A stretch of DNA of 64,000 nucleotides from Chimonanthus salicifolius (taxonomy: Eukaryota; Streptophyta; Magnoliopsida; Laurales; Calycanthaceae), in assembly GCA_013350335.1 (NCBI GenBank), contig CM023534.1, positions 24,757,302-24,821,301 on the forward strand. Reading direction: 5' to 3'. Position 1 is the stretch's first letter. Every line of letters begins with the position of its first letter. This document shows positions 54,871 through 64,000 of this stretch, in pieces. Under the pieces are notes generated by a model that saw only the letters and a program-made list of their open reading frames with translations, was not told the origin of the DNA and made no database searches. Both the position numbers and the translations under genes were made by a program.

Positions 54871-56680
54871 ATGGAGTTTGTTGAGGGATGTTTTGAAAGT
54901 CATGAGGAACTTATAAATTATGTTAAGAATATAGCTCTTGAACAATGATTTGTATATACGATAAAGAGGTCATGTAATAAGGAAAATAAATTAGTCATTG
55001 GCTGCGATAGAGGAGGTAAATACCGCAACATGGTTAGCTTGGATGACGATGACAGAAAGAGGAAAGCATACTCTCACCAATGTAATTGTCCTTCTGAAGT
55101 TAAAGGAAAACAGATTGTTGATGGGTCATGGAAGTTGACCATAAAGAATTTGGAGCACAATCATGATATATCAGATGTATTATTAGATCATCCAAGTATA
55201 AGATGTTTTTTAGATTCTGAGAAAAGAATAATCATTGAAATGAGGAGTAGCAATATACCACCACGGCAAATTTTGACGACCCTTAGAAATCAAAATTCAG
55301 ATATTGGAATATCAGTGGCTGATTTGTACAACTTTTGTTCTGCGCTTCGGAAAGAGCAACTAAGGGGTCGAATTACAATTGAATCTTTGATAGAAGATCT
55401 TTAAGAAGGTGGTTATCAATACTTTCTTGACTATGATAGTGATGGTCATCTATCACATCTTTTTTTGGCACATTCGAAGTCAATTTTTCTTACCGAGAGC
55501 TACCATAATGTGTTTCTGATGGATTGCAAGTACAAAACCAACAGATATCATATGCCATTGCTTCATATCGTTGGTGTGACAAGTTTCAATAAGAATTTCT
55601 GCTCATGCTTTTCATTTTTAAGAAATGAGAAATTTGAAGATTATGTATGGGCATTACAGATGTTTAAAAAGGTCTTCGAAGTGCAGCATGATCGACAAGT
55701 TCTTTTGACTGATAGGGAATTGGCGTTAAAGAATGCTATTGATTTGGAGTTCCCTACTGATATATATATTTTGTGTTCTTGGCATATCAATAAGAATATT
55801 GTTGCTTGTTGTAAACCTTTGTTTAAGAAAATCGAAAACTGGAATGCATTTTTTACTGAATGGAATAATTTGATTGAGTCCTCAACTGAAAAAACATTCA
55901 ATACAGCGTTAGAGACATTCAAACAAAATTTTAGAGATGATTCGCAGGCAGTGAACTACTTAACAAGGATGTGGATCCCACATAGAAAACAATTTGTCAA
56001 GGCATGGGTCGGATGGATTTTACATTTTAAGAATCGAGCTACTTTAAGGGTTGAGGGTGCACATGCTATTCTGAAGTTATATATCTACATCTACAGGTGA
56101 TCTAGATTTTGTCTGAAGAAAGATAGCCCATGTCATTGAAAATCAATTTGAAGAATTCAATATTCAATTTGATGATGAGAAGATTCGGTTTGCATGTGAT
56201 GTGTCTATTCCTTTTTTTGATGAATTGAATGACAAAGTTTCTCATTTCGCAATGAATGAGGTTTACAACCAATATGATATGTTTATGAACCGATCATTTT
56301 CACCCATTTGTACGGAAGAGTTTACAGCTTGAATGGGCCTACCGTGTGCGCACAAAATGCAATGGATGGACAAATTACAATTGGATGACATACGCCCACA
56401 ATGGAGAATCGACTTAATCTCATTGAACGACTTGAGGATTGAAAGGAGTAGCCTTGGGGATGTATTAGATGTACACTTTGAAGGTATTAAGAACAAATAT
56501 GGACATTTGTCTTCGTATGATCAAGAGATGCTCCTAAATCATCTTCAAAATCTTGCCATCTATGATAAGCCAGTCAGTCACCCTATTATGCAATATTCTA
56601 GAGGACGTCATCTAGGTTCAAGGAATTCATCACAGGGCCAAACATCTACACGTCGAGATCCTTCTGCATTTGAGATGTAG
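54871..56680 (+). pseudogene. MULE transposase, broken
   Basis: From the ATG at 54871 (MEFVEGCFESHEELINYVKN) the frame carries a FAR1/WRKY-GCM1-like zinc finger (C-N-C then H-N-H, HQCNCPSEVKG...LEHNHD). A DDE MULE core follows: VFLMDCKYKTN (D), LLTDRELALK (D) and RVEGAHAILK (E). A SWIM-type end (GLPCAHKM) comes last. Lesions: TGA at 54946-54948, TAA at 55402-55404, a frameshift near 56090-56100 with a TGA soon after, and TGA at 56330-56332 just before GLPCAH. The frame ends at 56680. It once cut and moved the element and can no longer do so. Confidence 0.88.
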
Positions 56681-57170
56681 AGAATCAACTGAATGGAAGA
56701 AGATGAACAGTTTGCAAAAATACTAGTCATAATTCTAGTACATGTTCAAATAGAATTACTCCTTCTGCATCTGTATCTTCGAGTGTAGATTTAAATGCTG
56801 CTCCAAATCAACATGAATTCCATGAATCACAAACAACGAGTATCTCTCAACTTGACCAAGTAAGTGCATATTCATATCTTTTTTACAGTCATAATAAGGT
56901 AATAAAGACTAACAACTCAAAATGTTTTTCCACAGTATAGTGGATCTTACAACTTTGGTAACGAATCGACATATAACTCTGTCATGTCTCAAGTAAGTTC
57001 TTTCCTTGATTGATATAGATATGTATTGACCAATCGACATATAACTCTTTCATATGTTCTAATGTGATTTTCTTAAATGTTATGCAGTGGTCTGGTAATC
57101 TTAGAGATAATGCCGATTTCCAAGAATGGTGGAATCAATGAAGTAAAGATAGGAGTGGAAATTTATTTTG
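56681..57170 (+). other. Downstream exons or 3' region of the MULE transposase
   Basis: Ser/Thr/Asn-rich text continues with donor-like CAAGTAAGT at about 56858 and 56990, and acceptor-like TTTCCACAG (56936) and TTATGCAG (57087). The last piece reads SGNLRDNADFQEWWNQ and a stop near 57141. Such a short spliced tail would fit the transposase gene. This is inference. Confidence 0.4.
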
Positions 57171-57410
57171 ACATTTAAGTTAGGAATGCTCTTAAATGGC
57201 CTCCGATTGGAGTATATTTTTTCTGATATTTAAGTTAGGAATGCTCTTAAATGGCCTCCGATTAGAGTAAATTTATTTCGATATTTAAGTTAGGAATGCA
57301 CTTGAATGGCCTCCGATTGGAGTATATTTTTTCTGATATTTAAATTAGGAATGCTCCTGAATGGCCTCCGATTGGAGTATATTTATTCTGATATTTAAGT
57401 TAAGAATGCA
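57171..57410 (+). repeat. 55-bp tandem repeat, about 4.4 copies
   Basis: The start word A(C/T)ATTTAAGTTAGGAATGC recurs at 57171, 57226, 57281, 57336 and 57391, a constant 55-base period. Each unit includes AATGGCCTCCGATTGGAGTA. Copies differ at a few bases. It lies between the two convergent genes of the MULE. Confidence 0.95.
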
Positions 57411-57564
57411 TATAGGTGAAATTAAGTAGTAATACAGATAAAAGGTAGCACAATTCCTTCCTCAAATCAATTCACAATGACAATCTCATAAATAGAACAT
57501 GTTCATTCAAAATATAAAATTTACAACATCTCTTTTACATGTCAATATATAAAAAAAGAGTACA

Positions 57565-58365
57565 TCAAATAGAAGAGTTATCCGGAGCAGATATAGAAGG
57601 TGCAGCGACAGGTGCGGTGGCAGGTGCAGAAGCAGAAACAGGAGGTGCAACATGTGCATCAACTGGTGTAACAGTCGGAGGAGTAGAGGCAGGTGCAAAG
57701 GCAGGTGCATGAACAGGTGCAACAGGTGGACGAGTGGAGGCAGGTGCATGAACTGGAGGTACATATGGAATAAGTGCAGTATGACGAGGACGGGAGCGAG
57801 AAACTGCTGGTGCTCGACTCAGAACAGAATGGGGGCCAGTAGCAGCTGCAACTCCAGTCGGATGAATACGGGGGCCAGAAGCTGCTGCTAATCCAGTCTG
57901 ACGAGCAGAGTGGCCAGAAGCTACTAATCCACTCGGCCGAACCGGGGGGCCTGAAACTACTCCAAATGGATGACCAGGGGTGCCATATCCTGCTCCTAAA
58001 GTTGAAGCATCTGCTCCAGATGTAGGAGCATGGGTATCAGATCCTACTCCTGATGCTAAAGCACCTGCTCCAGATGGACGAGTAGGGGTGCTAGATCCTG
58101 CTCCTGAAGCTGAAGCAGCTGATCCAGATGGACGAGCAGGAGTGCCAGATGCTGCTACTGAAGGTGAAGCTGCTGATCGAAATGGACGAGCAGGGGTGCC
58201 AGATGTTGTTCCTAAAGCTGAAGCTGCCGATCCAAATGGACGAACATGGGCAAAAGCGGCTCCTGCATATTCTTTAGATACCCTTTCTTGTAAACTCCCG
58301 TCTGCTTCTGCTCCTAATGCTGCTGTTATCCCCCTCTCTTGTGCTATAAGCACTGCCAACCTCAA
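57565..58365 (-). CDS. Ala/Pro/Ser-rich ORF of the MULE (C-terminal part of the second protein)
   Basis: A 266-codon frame starts MRLAVLIAQERGITAALGAE and consists mostly of repeats of the type RPSGSAASASGA and, later, APV/APAST words. The start of the homology extends upstream: minus-strand text at about 58440-58380 gives LEEKMDQKYDQV in another frame, and 58640-58490 gives KKMRFQLDTVSKKWLPKVVE. It is therefore probably the tail of the plant-transposon-type protein encoded from 59438. A low-complexity tail gives no function. Confidence 0.5.
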   Translation of the reverse strand: MRLAVLIAQERGITAALGAEADGSLQERVSKEYAGAAFAHVRPFGSAASALGTTSGTPARPFRSAASPSVAASGTPARPSGSAASASGAGSSTPTRPSGAGALASGVGSDTHAPTSGADASTLGAGYGTPGHPFGVVSGPPVRPSGLVASGHSARQTGLAAASGPRIHPTGVAAATGPHSVLSRAPAVSRSRPRHTALIPYVPPVHAPASTRPPVAPVHAPAFAPASTPPTVTPVDAHVAPPVSASAPATAPVAAPSISAPDNSSI

Positions 58366-58724
58366 AGTATCTATAATCTGATTTGCATCACATCCAACCT
58401 TATAGAAACCTGATCATATTTCTGATCCATCTTCTCTTCCAAATAAGAAATGCTATCAAGAATATGTTACGTGTTGATTCCAGTTGATCCTTATTGAGGA
58501 GGAGTCCCTGCCTCGCGTGGTTCGTGTGCCTCACGCACCTCAGATACCTCAGATGGCTCAGGTGGTGCAGGTACCTCAAGTTGAAGTGCCTCGACAACTT
58601 TGGGTAGCCATTTCTTACTCACTGTGTCTAGTTGGAATCTCATCTTCTTCAAAGTTGAATCATTAAAATAATTAAATCGGTCTAAACAAACTTTATCATC
58701 GGGGGGAAAAGGGATTCCGCCTTC

Positions 58725-59438
58725 TTAAAAAAATGAACATAAAAAAAGACCGTAAGGAAGACTACATCTTCTGGTCTTCCGGCAGACGCGCATGTGACTG
58801 ATGATGATATGGGAGAGGGAGATTTGTTTCCCATTCATGATGCACCAAATCAAAAAGACATCGAACCATGTCACAGTAGTATGCCCTTTTCTAGGGCAAA
58901 GATAGTTGACAACTATGTGGTGGATGATTCGTGCTTCTAATGTTAAGTTTGTCAGGGGGGTCTTCTTCTCTGTAATATCTGTCATCCCACAGATTTCGTT
59001 CAGGGCTACCAAAACATCAGTGGGCCATGTACGACCGTCGTACTTTCTAATGTCATCTTTTGAGAAATTATATATGAAGGCTAACCTTTCCCATATAATG
59101 ACAATTTCTTTCCCTCGGACAAATGTTTTAATCGAGTCATCATCAATTCTTTCTACATTGTTATAAAATTCTTTAATTAATATAGCATTCATATCACATT
59201 TTAATGCCAAGAAAGACCCCCAACCCATTTTTTCAAAATAAGATTCAACTTTCAAGACAAATTGTGTGAAAAACGAAAGGTCCACGATTTTACCAAATAT
59301 AAAGGACCGTGTGGAGAAATCCTCTCTGTACATGGTCGCGGCTTCCGAAGATAAGAAATAGTTGGGGTCGAATGTCGTGTCCTTCTTTTATTTTTTCCTT
59401 CCCCTTGTTGAGGTTGCTTTCCTTTTCGACGATGCCAT
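58725..59438 (-). pseudogene. Plant-transposon-protein-like ORF (Athila ORF1-type domain)
   Basis: The ATG at 59438 gives MASSKRKATSTRGRKK then a TAA at codon 17. After that the frame is open from about 59387 to 58725, with KVESYFEKMGWGSFLALKCD, EFYNNVE, TFVRGKEIVI, FIYNFSKDD and NYLCPRKGH. This pattern (...W..F......LI-EFY-N....VRGKEV...I....) is that of the 'putative plant transposon protein' family, found in several classes of plant transposons. Its biochemical role is not known to me. The early stop suggests decay. Confidence 0.6.
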
Positions 59439-59483
59439 GGGTTAAAGGGTGGTTTTTTCGAAAGAAAGGAAGAAAAAGGGAGA

Positions 59484-59572
59484 ATGGGGTGTGATTCGAA
59501 TGAAAGGGGGGTGATTCGAATGAAAGGGGGTGTGATTCGAATGAAAGGGGGTGTGATTCGAATGAATGAGGG
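59484..59572. repeat. About 21-bp tandem repeat, GGTGTGATTCGAATGAAAGG
   Basis: Four copies with a period of 21-22 bases lie just upstream of the minus-strand gene, the last ending in GAATGAATGAGGG. The TTCGAA core links it to the palindromes of the terminal array. Confidence 0.85.
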
Positions 59573-59799
59573 ACGGGCTCGGGAGAGGACGTGCGAATGA
59601 GGGACGGGCGAGCTTAAATGAGGAAAGGGAGAGCTGAGAATGAGGGAGACACAGTCGGAACCGGAGCCGGAGCCGGAGCAGGAGAGTGAAAGGGAGGGAG
59701 CTTCGATTTAGGGTTTCCAAACGAGCGACGGCGATGACGGAAGAAGGTTAGGGTTCGGTATTCGATCGAATGAATCGCCGGTGAATCTATATTATTGCA

Positions 59800-60121
59800 T
59801 TCATTCGAATGAATACGTTTTCAAAGCATTCAATCGAATGATGGGTTGATTCATTCGAATGAATGACGGGACTGTCATTCTCAGTTGTCTCTGATACATT
59901 CATTCAAATGAATCATCTGATTCATTCGAATGAATGCCTTCAAACGTGCATTCATTCGAATGAATCAACTGATTCATTCGAATGAATCAGTTGAACTAGA
60001 GGACTGTCATTCCCAGTTTCTCTCTGATATATTCATTCGAATGAATTGCTGATTCATCGAATGAATGCACGTTTGAAGGCTTCATTCGAATGAATCAGGT
60101 GTACAAATGAATCGAATGAAT
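59800..60121. repeat. Right terminal palindrome array of the MULE (cut by gap)
   Basis: About seven TTCGAA cores in ATTCATTCGAATGAAT context with the same spacers as the left array in opposite order and orientation. It runs directly into the N block. Confidence 0.85.
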
Positions 60122-60221
60122 NNNNNNNNNNNNNNNNNNNNNNNNNNNNNNNNNNNNNNNNNNNNNNNNNNNNNNNNNNNNNNNNNNNNNNNNNNNNNNN
60201 NNNNNNNNNNNNNNNNNNNNN
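60122..60221. other. Assembly gap, 100 N
   Basis: Exactly 100 unknown bases, the conventional size for a gap of unknown length. The sequence after it shows no palindrome array, so the outer right end of the MULE and its target site duplication are missing, and the true distance is unknown. Confidence 0.98.
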
Positions 60222-60253
60222 GTCTAAGTTCATGTTTGATCCACAAACCATCT

Positions 60254-61424
60254 CATGGGGTTCGGCCATACATTATGGCCGAACCCATGATCTTTCAATT
60301 TAGGTGATATTTACAATTTTGCCACTAACTTAGGTTTATGTCTCCCCATTAATCCAATAATCATATTAAATCCATACAATCCATTCAACTTGATTTATGG
60401 GGTTCGACCATATACCATGGCCGAACCCTATGATATCTAAATTCCATCTTAGGTCCATAAAATAAACCTCATGGGGTTCGGCCATACACCATGGCCGAAC
60501 TCATGATCCTCCATTTTGGCCTTTATTACCAAAATGCCATTATCTAATTATTTCCATCCTTCCATTCATTAACACATAAACCTAAACCCATAGAATTAAT
60601 TCATGGGGTTCGGCCAAGCATCATGGCCGAACCCTATGATGTCTAAGTTTCCTTTTTCCATCATCTTCCATTATTAGCCAATCCATAATTGGATAGTTTC
60701 CATATTAATCATCCACCCTTCCATAATTAGAAGGTTTCCATAAATAATCTCCACCTTCCATTATTAGAAGATTTCCATAAATAATCTCCACCTTCCATTA
60801 TTAGAAGGTTTCCATAAATAATCTTCCACCCTTCCATAATTAGAAGGTTTCCATAGATAATCTCCACCTTCCATTATTAGAAAGTTTCCATAATTAGATA
60901 GGTTCTAATTTAATCACCTCCTCCATAAAATAAACCATAGTGGGCATGGCCGAACCTCACTCATAGAAGTAATCCATACATTAATTTCTTTTTAACATGG
61001 GGTTTGGCCATGCATTGTGGCCGAACCCTATGGTTCATGCTTCCATTTAATTCCTTTCCAAATTACATAACATTAACATCAAATTATTATTTAAAATTAA
61101 CCAATCCAACTCCATGGGGTTCGGCCATACACTATGGCCGAACCCTATGGTTCTTTAATTTCTTTGGAAATCATACATTCCCATTCATCCATTAATTTGT
61201 CCTTCCATGGATCTAAAACTATCAACCATACATCCATTAATCAATCAATTTTCCTCCATGGTTTTCAATATTAATAACCCAATAAAATAAACCATAAATT
61301 TCCATGGGGTTCGGCCATGTACTATGGCCGAACCCTATGGTTCTTTCTTTTCATTAAACTCATAAAATCCATCCCCCAATCTTCTTCCATGGGGTTCGGC
61401 CATACACCTTGGCTGAACCTTATG
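60254..61424. repeat. Spaced array of GGGTTCGGCCAT / ATGGCCGAACCC palindromes
   Basis: An inverted pair of about 29 bases (GGGTTCGGCCAT, 4-5 bases, ATGGCCGAACCC) occurs at about 60254, 60397, 60470, 60602, 60998, 61112, 61302 and 61389, with a half-site near 60943. Spacing ranges from 73 to 396 bases. Outer words CATGGG and CCTATGG extend many copies. The DNA between is unrelated AT-rich text. Confidence 0.9.
60708..60905. repeat. 37-40 bp tandem repeat, about 5 copies
   Basis: The unit contains CCACCTTCCATTATTAGAAG then GTTTCCATAAATAATCT. Copies alternate CCACCCTTCCATAATTAG and CCACCTTCCATTATTAG. It fills the widest interval of the palindrome array. Confidence 0.9.
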
Positions 61425-62736
61425 GTTCTTTTATTTCAAAATAAATTAATCAAATAAGATACTAACTGTTTTCAATTTCTTGCTCTTCCAATCCTTCTCC
61501 TTTCTTCTTAAATTTTTCCAAACGAAGAACACCTCTTGCTGGCTGCCTTCTTCTTCTCCTTGCTCTTGTTGTGAATGAGATCTTGAGAGAGGGAGAGAGT
61601 TCAATAAAATTCGGCTATGAAAGGTGTAAAACCGTGTGCCCTTGTCCTCCTCTCCTTTTATCACTTTCTCTTGATATTATTTTAGAAGGTGCTTTAGATG
61701 CAATTTCCCCTTAGGGCCGTGCACCTCTTGCATCTCTCCTTTTATTATTCCACTCAATCCTTTTAAGATAGTACTTGCCAACCTTGGCTTCGCACTTTGG
61801 AAGGTATCATGCGCATATCCCTTTGTTTAGCAATTGTTTAATGCCATGCGCCCATGCTTGAGATAGCCATTGTCGAGTTTAGACTTCCCACTTTGGGAGA
61901 GTCCTAATTTAATTTTAGACACTTCCCTAATGTCATTTTTAAATCAAGGAAAATACCTCCTTTAAAATGATCTATACGCATCACATATAAATTGCACATC
62001 TCCCACACGGCCATGCACAATCTTATTAAATCTTAAATATCTTCTCAAGATATTGTAACATATTATTTAATTCAAGCCTCATTTAATTTTATGAAAACAA
62101 TTTCAAAACCCTTGGATTCTAATTAGACCAATGACCCATCTCTTTATCCAATTTAAAATTCATAATAAATATTCACAAATAAAATAATAAATTGAAAATC
62201 TGAAATGTGGAAGAAATGAAAAAGTGATCAGATTCTCGAAAGGGTAAAAAGATGTGAATGAATAAATGCTGCATCAATAAGTGATCAGATTCCTTTTGAT
62301 GGGTTTAACTCTCGTACGATATATGCACATGCACTTCGAGGTGAAAAAAGGAATATCTTTACTGCAAATGCACTTTAGATTCGGGCATGTTTACCGTTGG
62401 GTGAAAAAAAGTCATTCTAGCATTTGTAAAAGGTTTTTTCTTCTTCTAAGGACTGAAATCGCGTGAGAATAGATTCACACTTGAATTAAATTTTTTTATA
62501 TAAAATAAATGGCTTTGAGTAAAACTGTTATACTGCACATTTTATAACTCATAATGGGCCCCACATTCAGTCTTCCAAATTGGCCGTGTGCTTTCTTGCT
62601 GTCAAAGTAAGATTTTAAAATATTGATAAATATCTTCTTTTATATATTATAAATCATATCTATTTAATATAAAAATATATTATATTTTCCAAAAACATAT
62701 GATGGAGTATGAAAATCAGGAGTAATAATATCAATT
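61425..62736. other. Unassigned DNA, possibly LTR-element leader
   Basis: Short words such as CACTTTGGAAGG and CCCACTTTGGGAG recur. The composition resembles LTR or leader DNA, but no end, primer site or ORF supports a call. Confidence 0.3.
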
Positions 62737-62900
62737 TTGAGGGATATCGACTATATCGGCCAATATTTCAGTTACTAGCTGATATCTCGGCTGACATTAT
62801 TCTCTCATTTTTTAATTATTAATAAAAATATATAAAATAGATTTTTTTTAAAAGTCTGAAAAATACAAATAATAGTTGATATCGATCGATATTTGAAATA
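62737..62900. repeat. ATATCGGC-type dispersed repeat
   Basis: Words GGATATCGACTATATCGGCC, GATATCTCGGCTG and TGATATCGATCGATATTTG mark this as a worn relative of the cluster at 46535-46730. Confidence 0.5.
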
Positions 62901-63523
62901 TATATATAAGTTTGTGTTTTAATGGTCACTAACATGCTAAGCTTCATAGAATTGCCAAGCATATCTAGACTAAGAGTCACACATGAAGTCGTTTATTAGA
63001 AAGGTTTGTGATTAATGAAAAATGAATTTAATTAAATTAATCAAGTCAAAACTTATAATCATTCTAAAATTTGAGTACTTTGAATTCTTTTTATACCTAA
63101 ACTTTAAAGTTCTTAAAAACAGATCTTGATTAGTTTGATTAAAATAATTTTTGATATGTCACATACAGTACTTGAATAATGATTTTTCAGCAAATGCATC
63201 AGCATCCTTATTTATACGAAGCAGCTTTGGCAAATGGGTTTGGTCTTAAGTTGCTTTCAATGCCAGGCTGGTAGAGTGTGTCCCCATTCCATTCAGTTCT
63301 GCCTACGATCAGGTCTTCTAACTGATGCTCACCTCAATGGAATGAAAATGGAAACCAATGGAAATGGAAATAGAATCTAATTAAAAGTAAGAGAGGGTCT
63401 CTCTTTCTGTATGGCAGGGACCGCATCGGATTTATTTATTTTTTTAATTTCTCTTGACCTTTTTAGCTGGTGGACCACCCTTTGATTGGTTCAAATGTTT
63501 AAAACACTTCCAAATATTTAAAA
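62901..63523. other. Intergenic DNA, no gene seen
   Basis: AT-rich with no supported feature. Confidence 0.4.
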
Positions 63524-64000
63524 CACTTTCAAATGTGTTTTCGACACAGTCTACACAGTCTAGGGATACCTTTATTTGTAAAATACTGTGTTTTAAATAT
63601 TTACGAGTGTCAAAAGACCTTGAAGTCTTAAGGTATTTTTATCAAGTTGTTTTAATTAGTCTAGATATTCAATTTGAGAAATTTTGGAAATACACAATGC
63701 TTAAAAAATAACGGTCTATGTTTTAAAATATAGACAGTTATTTTGAAGCACTGTGTGTTTTCAAAATTTCTCAAATTGAATATCTAGACTAATTAAAATA
63801 ACCTGATAAAAATACCTTAAGACTTCAAGGTCTTTTGACACTTTCAAATGTGTTTTCGACACAGCCTAGGGATACCCTTATTTATAAAATACTGTGTTTT
63901 AAATATTTAGGAGTGTCAAAAGACCTTGAAGTCTTAAGGTATTTTTATCAGGTTATTTTAATGGTCTAAATATTCAATTTGAGAAATTTTAGAAATACAC
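63524..64000. repeat. Direct repeat - hairpin - direct repeat structure, cut by window end
   Basis: A segment at 63524-63695 (CACTTTCAAATGTGTTTTCG...GAAATACAC) recurs directly at 63838-64000. Between them, 63755-63841 is the reverse complement of 63607-63695, and the 59-base middle is itself nearly self-complementary around GTCTATGTTTTAAAATATAGAC. Thus 63607-63841 folds into one hairpin of about 235 bases, with a further copy of its arm on the right. The end lies outside the window. Confidence 0.88.

Larger units (their letters stand above)
53640..60121. mobile_element. Mutator-like element (MULE) with palindrome-array ends
   Basis: Inverted arrays of CATTCATTCGAATGAATG lie at both sides (left about 53735-54350, right about 59800-60121). 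Phrases between the palindromes are inverted copies too, for example TATCAGAGAGAAACTGGGAA on the left and TTCCCAGTTTCTCTCTGATA on the right. Inside, a broken transposase runs right and a second gene pair runs left, so the two transcription units converge near 57.4 kb. The left outer end may begin near GGGAGCACTTACACACACCC (53641). The right end is lost in the gap. Confidence 0.75.

Noticed and set aside
57980..58381. Plus-strand Ala/Pro/Asp-rich ORFs opposite the MULE second gene (also 57652-57891)
   Set aside because: Antisense reading of a GC-rich repeat. The minus frame is longer and joins to the plant-transposon-protein domain upstream.

Overview
The window is nuclear DNA of a flowering plant. 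It has GT-AG introns, two recognisable plant genes with plant exon layouts, and plant families of SINEs, LINEs, Ty1/copia, Ty3/gypsy and Mutator-like elements in AT-rich DNA. The species cannot be named from the sequence. Only one protein gene looks intact.

Layout. 1-4.8 kb: AT-rich intergenic DNA with a small foldback element, two tRNA-type SINEs and a worn LINE. 4.85-12.4 kb (+): a complete two-exon AGC-VIII protein kinase of the D6PK/D6PKL type (exons 6659-7623 and 11462-12335, 612 aa). It has a probable leader intron, two overlapping uORFs, and a 51-bp in-frame tandem duplication over its exon 1 splice donor. Its large intron holds an antisense LINE relic. 12.4-23.3 kb: intergenic DNA with LINE relics, a candidate non-autonomous element carrying a captured 5'-UTR-like block, and a tRNA-derived SINE with target site duplication.

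23.3-37.9 kb: the most unusual region. A segment of about 7.2 kb is present twice in tandem at about 99% identity. Each unit carries a broken Ty3/gypsy gag with no pol, a long non-coding 3' region, a polypurine tract, and then an LTR-like segment of about 2.1 kb that is one giant inverted repeat (arms about 1.06 kb, spacer 23 bp). Each arm contains a captured piece of a kinesin motor gene, so there are four kinesin fragments in two hairpins. The duplication joint has TAAAAA microhomology. A 117-bp direct repeat brackets the element where a 5' LTR should be.

38.4-43.5 kb: a copia 3' end, a local duplication and unassigned DNA. 43.5-53.2 kb (-): a 13-exon homologue of the meiotic recombinase DMC1 with conserved intron phases, but with a stop codon in exon 3, a one-base frameshift in exon 13 and no normal C-terminus. 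It is probably an unprocessed pseudogene. A 5'-truncated LINE sits about 20 bp from the exon 9 donor.

53.6-60.1 kb: a Mutator-like element whose terminal inverted repeats are arrays of the palindrome CATTCATTCGAATGAATG. Inside are a broken MULE transposase (+) and a convergent plant-transposon-protein ORF with an Ala/Pro-rich partner (-). Its right end runs into a 100-N assembly gap (60122-60221). 60.2-64 kb: another repeat landscape with a spaced array of GGGTTCGGCCAT...ATGGCCGAACCC palindromes, a 37-40 bp tandem repeat, and a repeat-hairpin-repeat structure running off the window end.

The genes do not form a pathway. The unifying theme is transposable elements making inverted repeats, capturing gene pieces and eroding genes.
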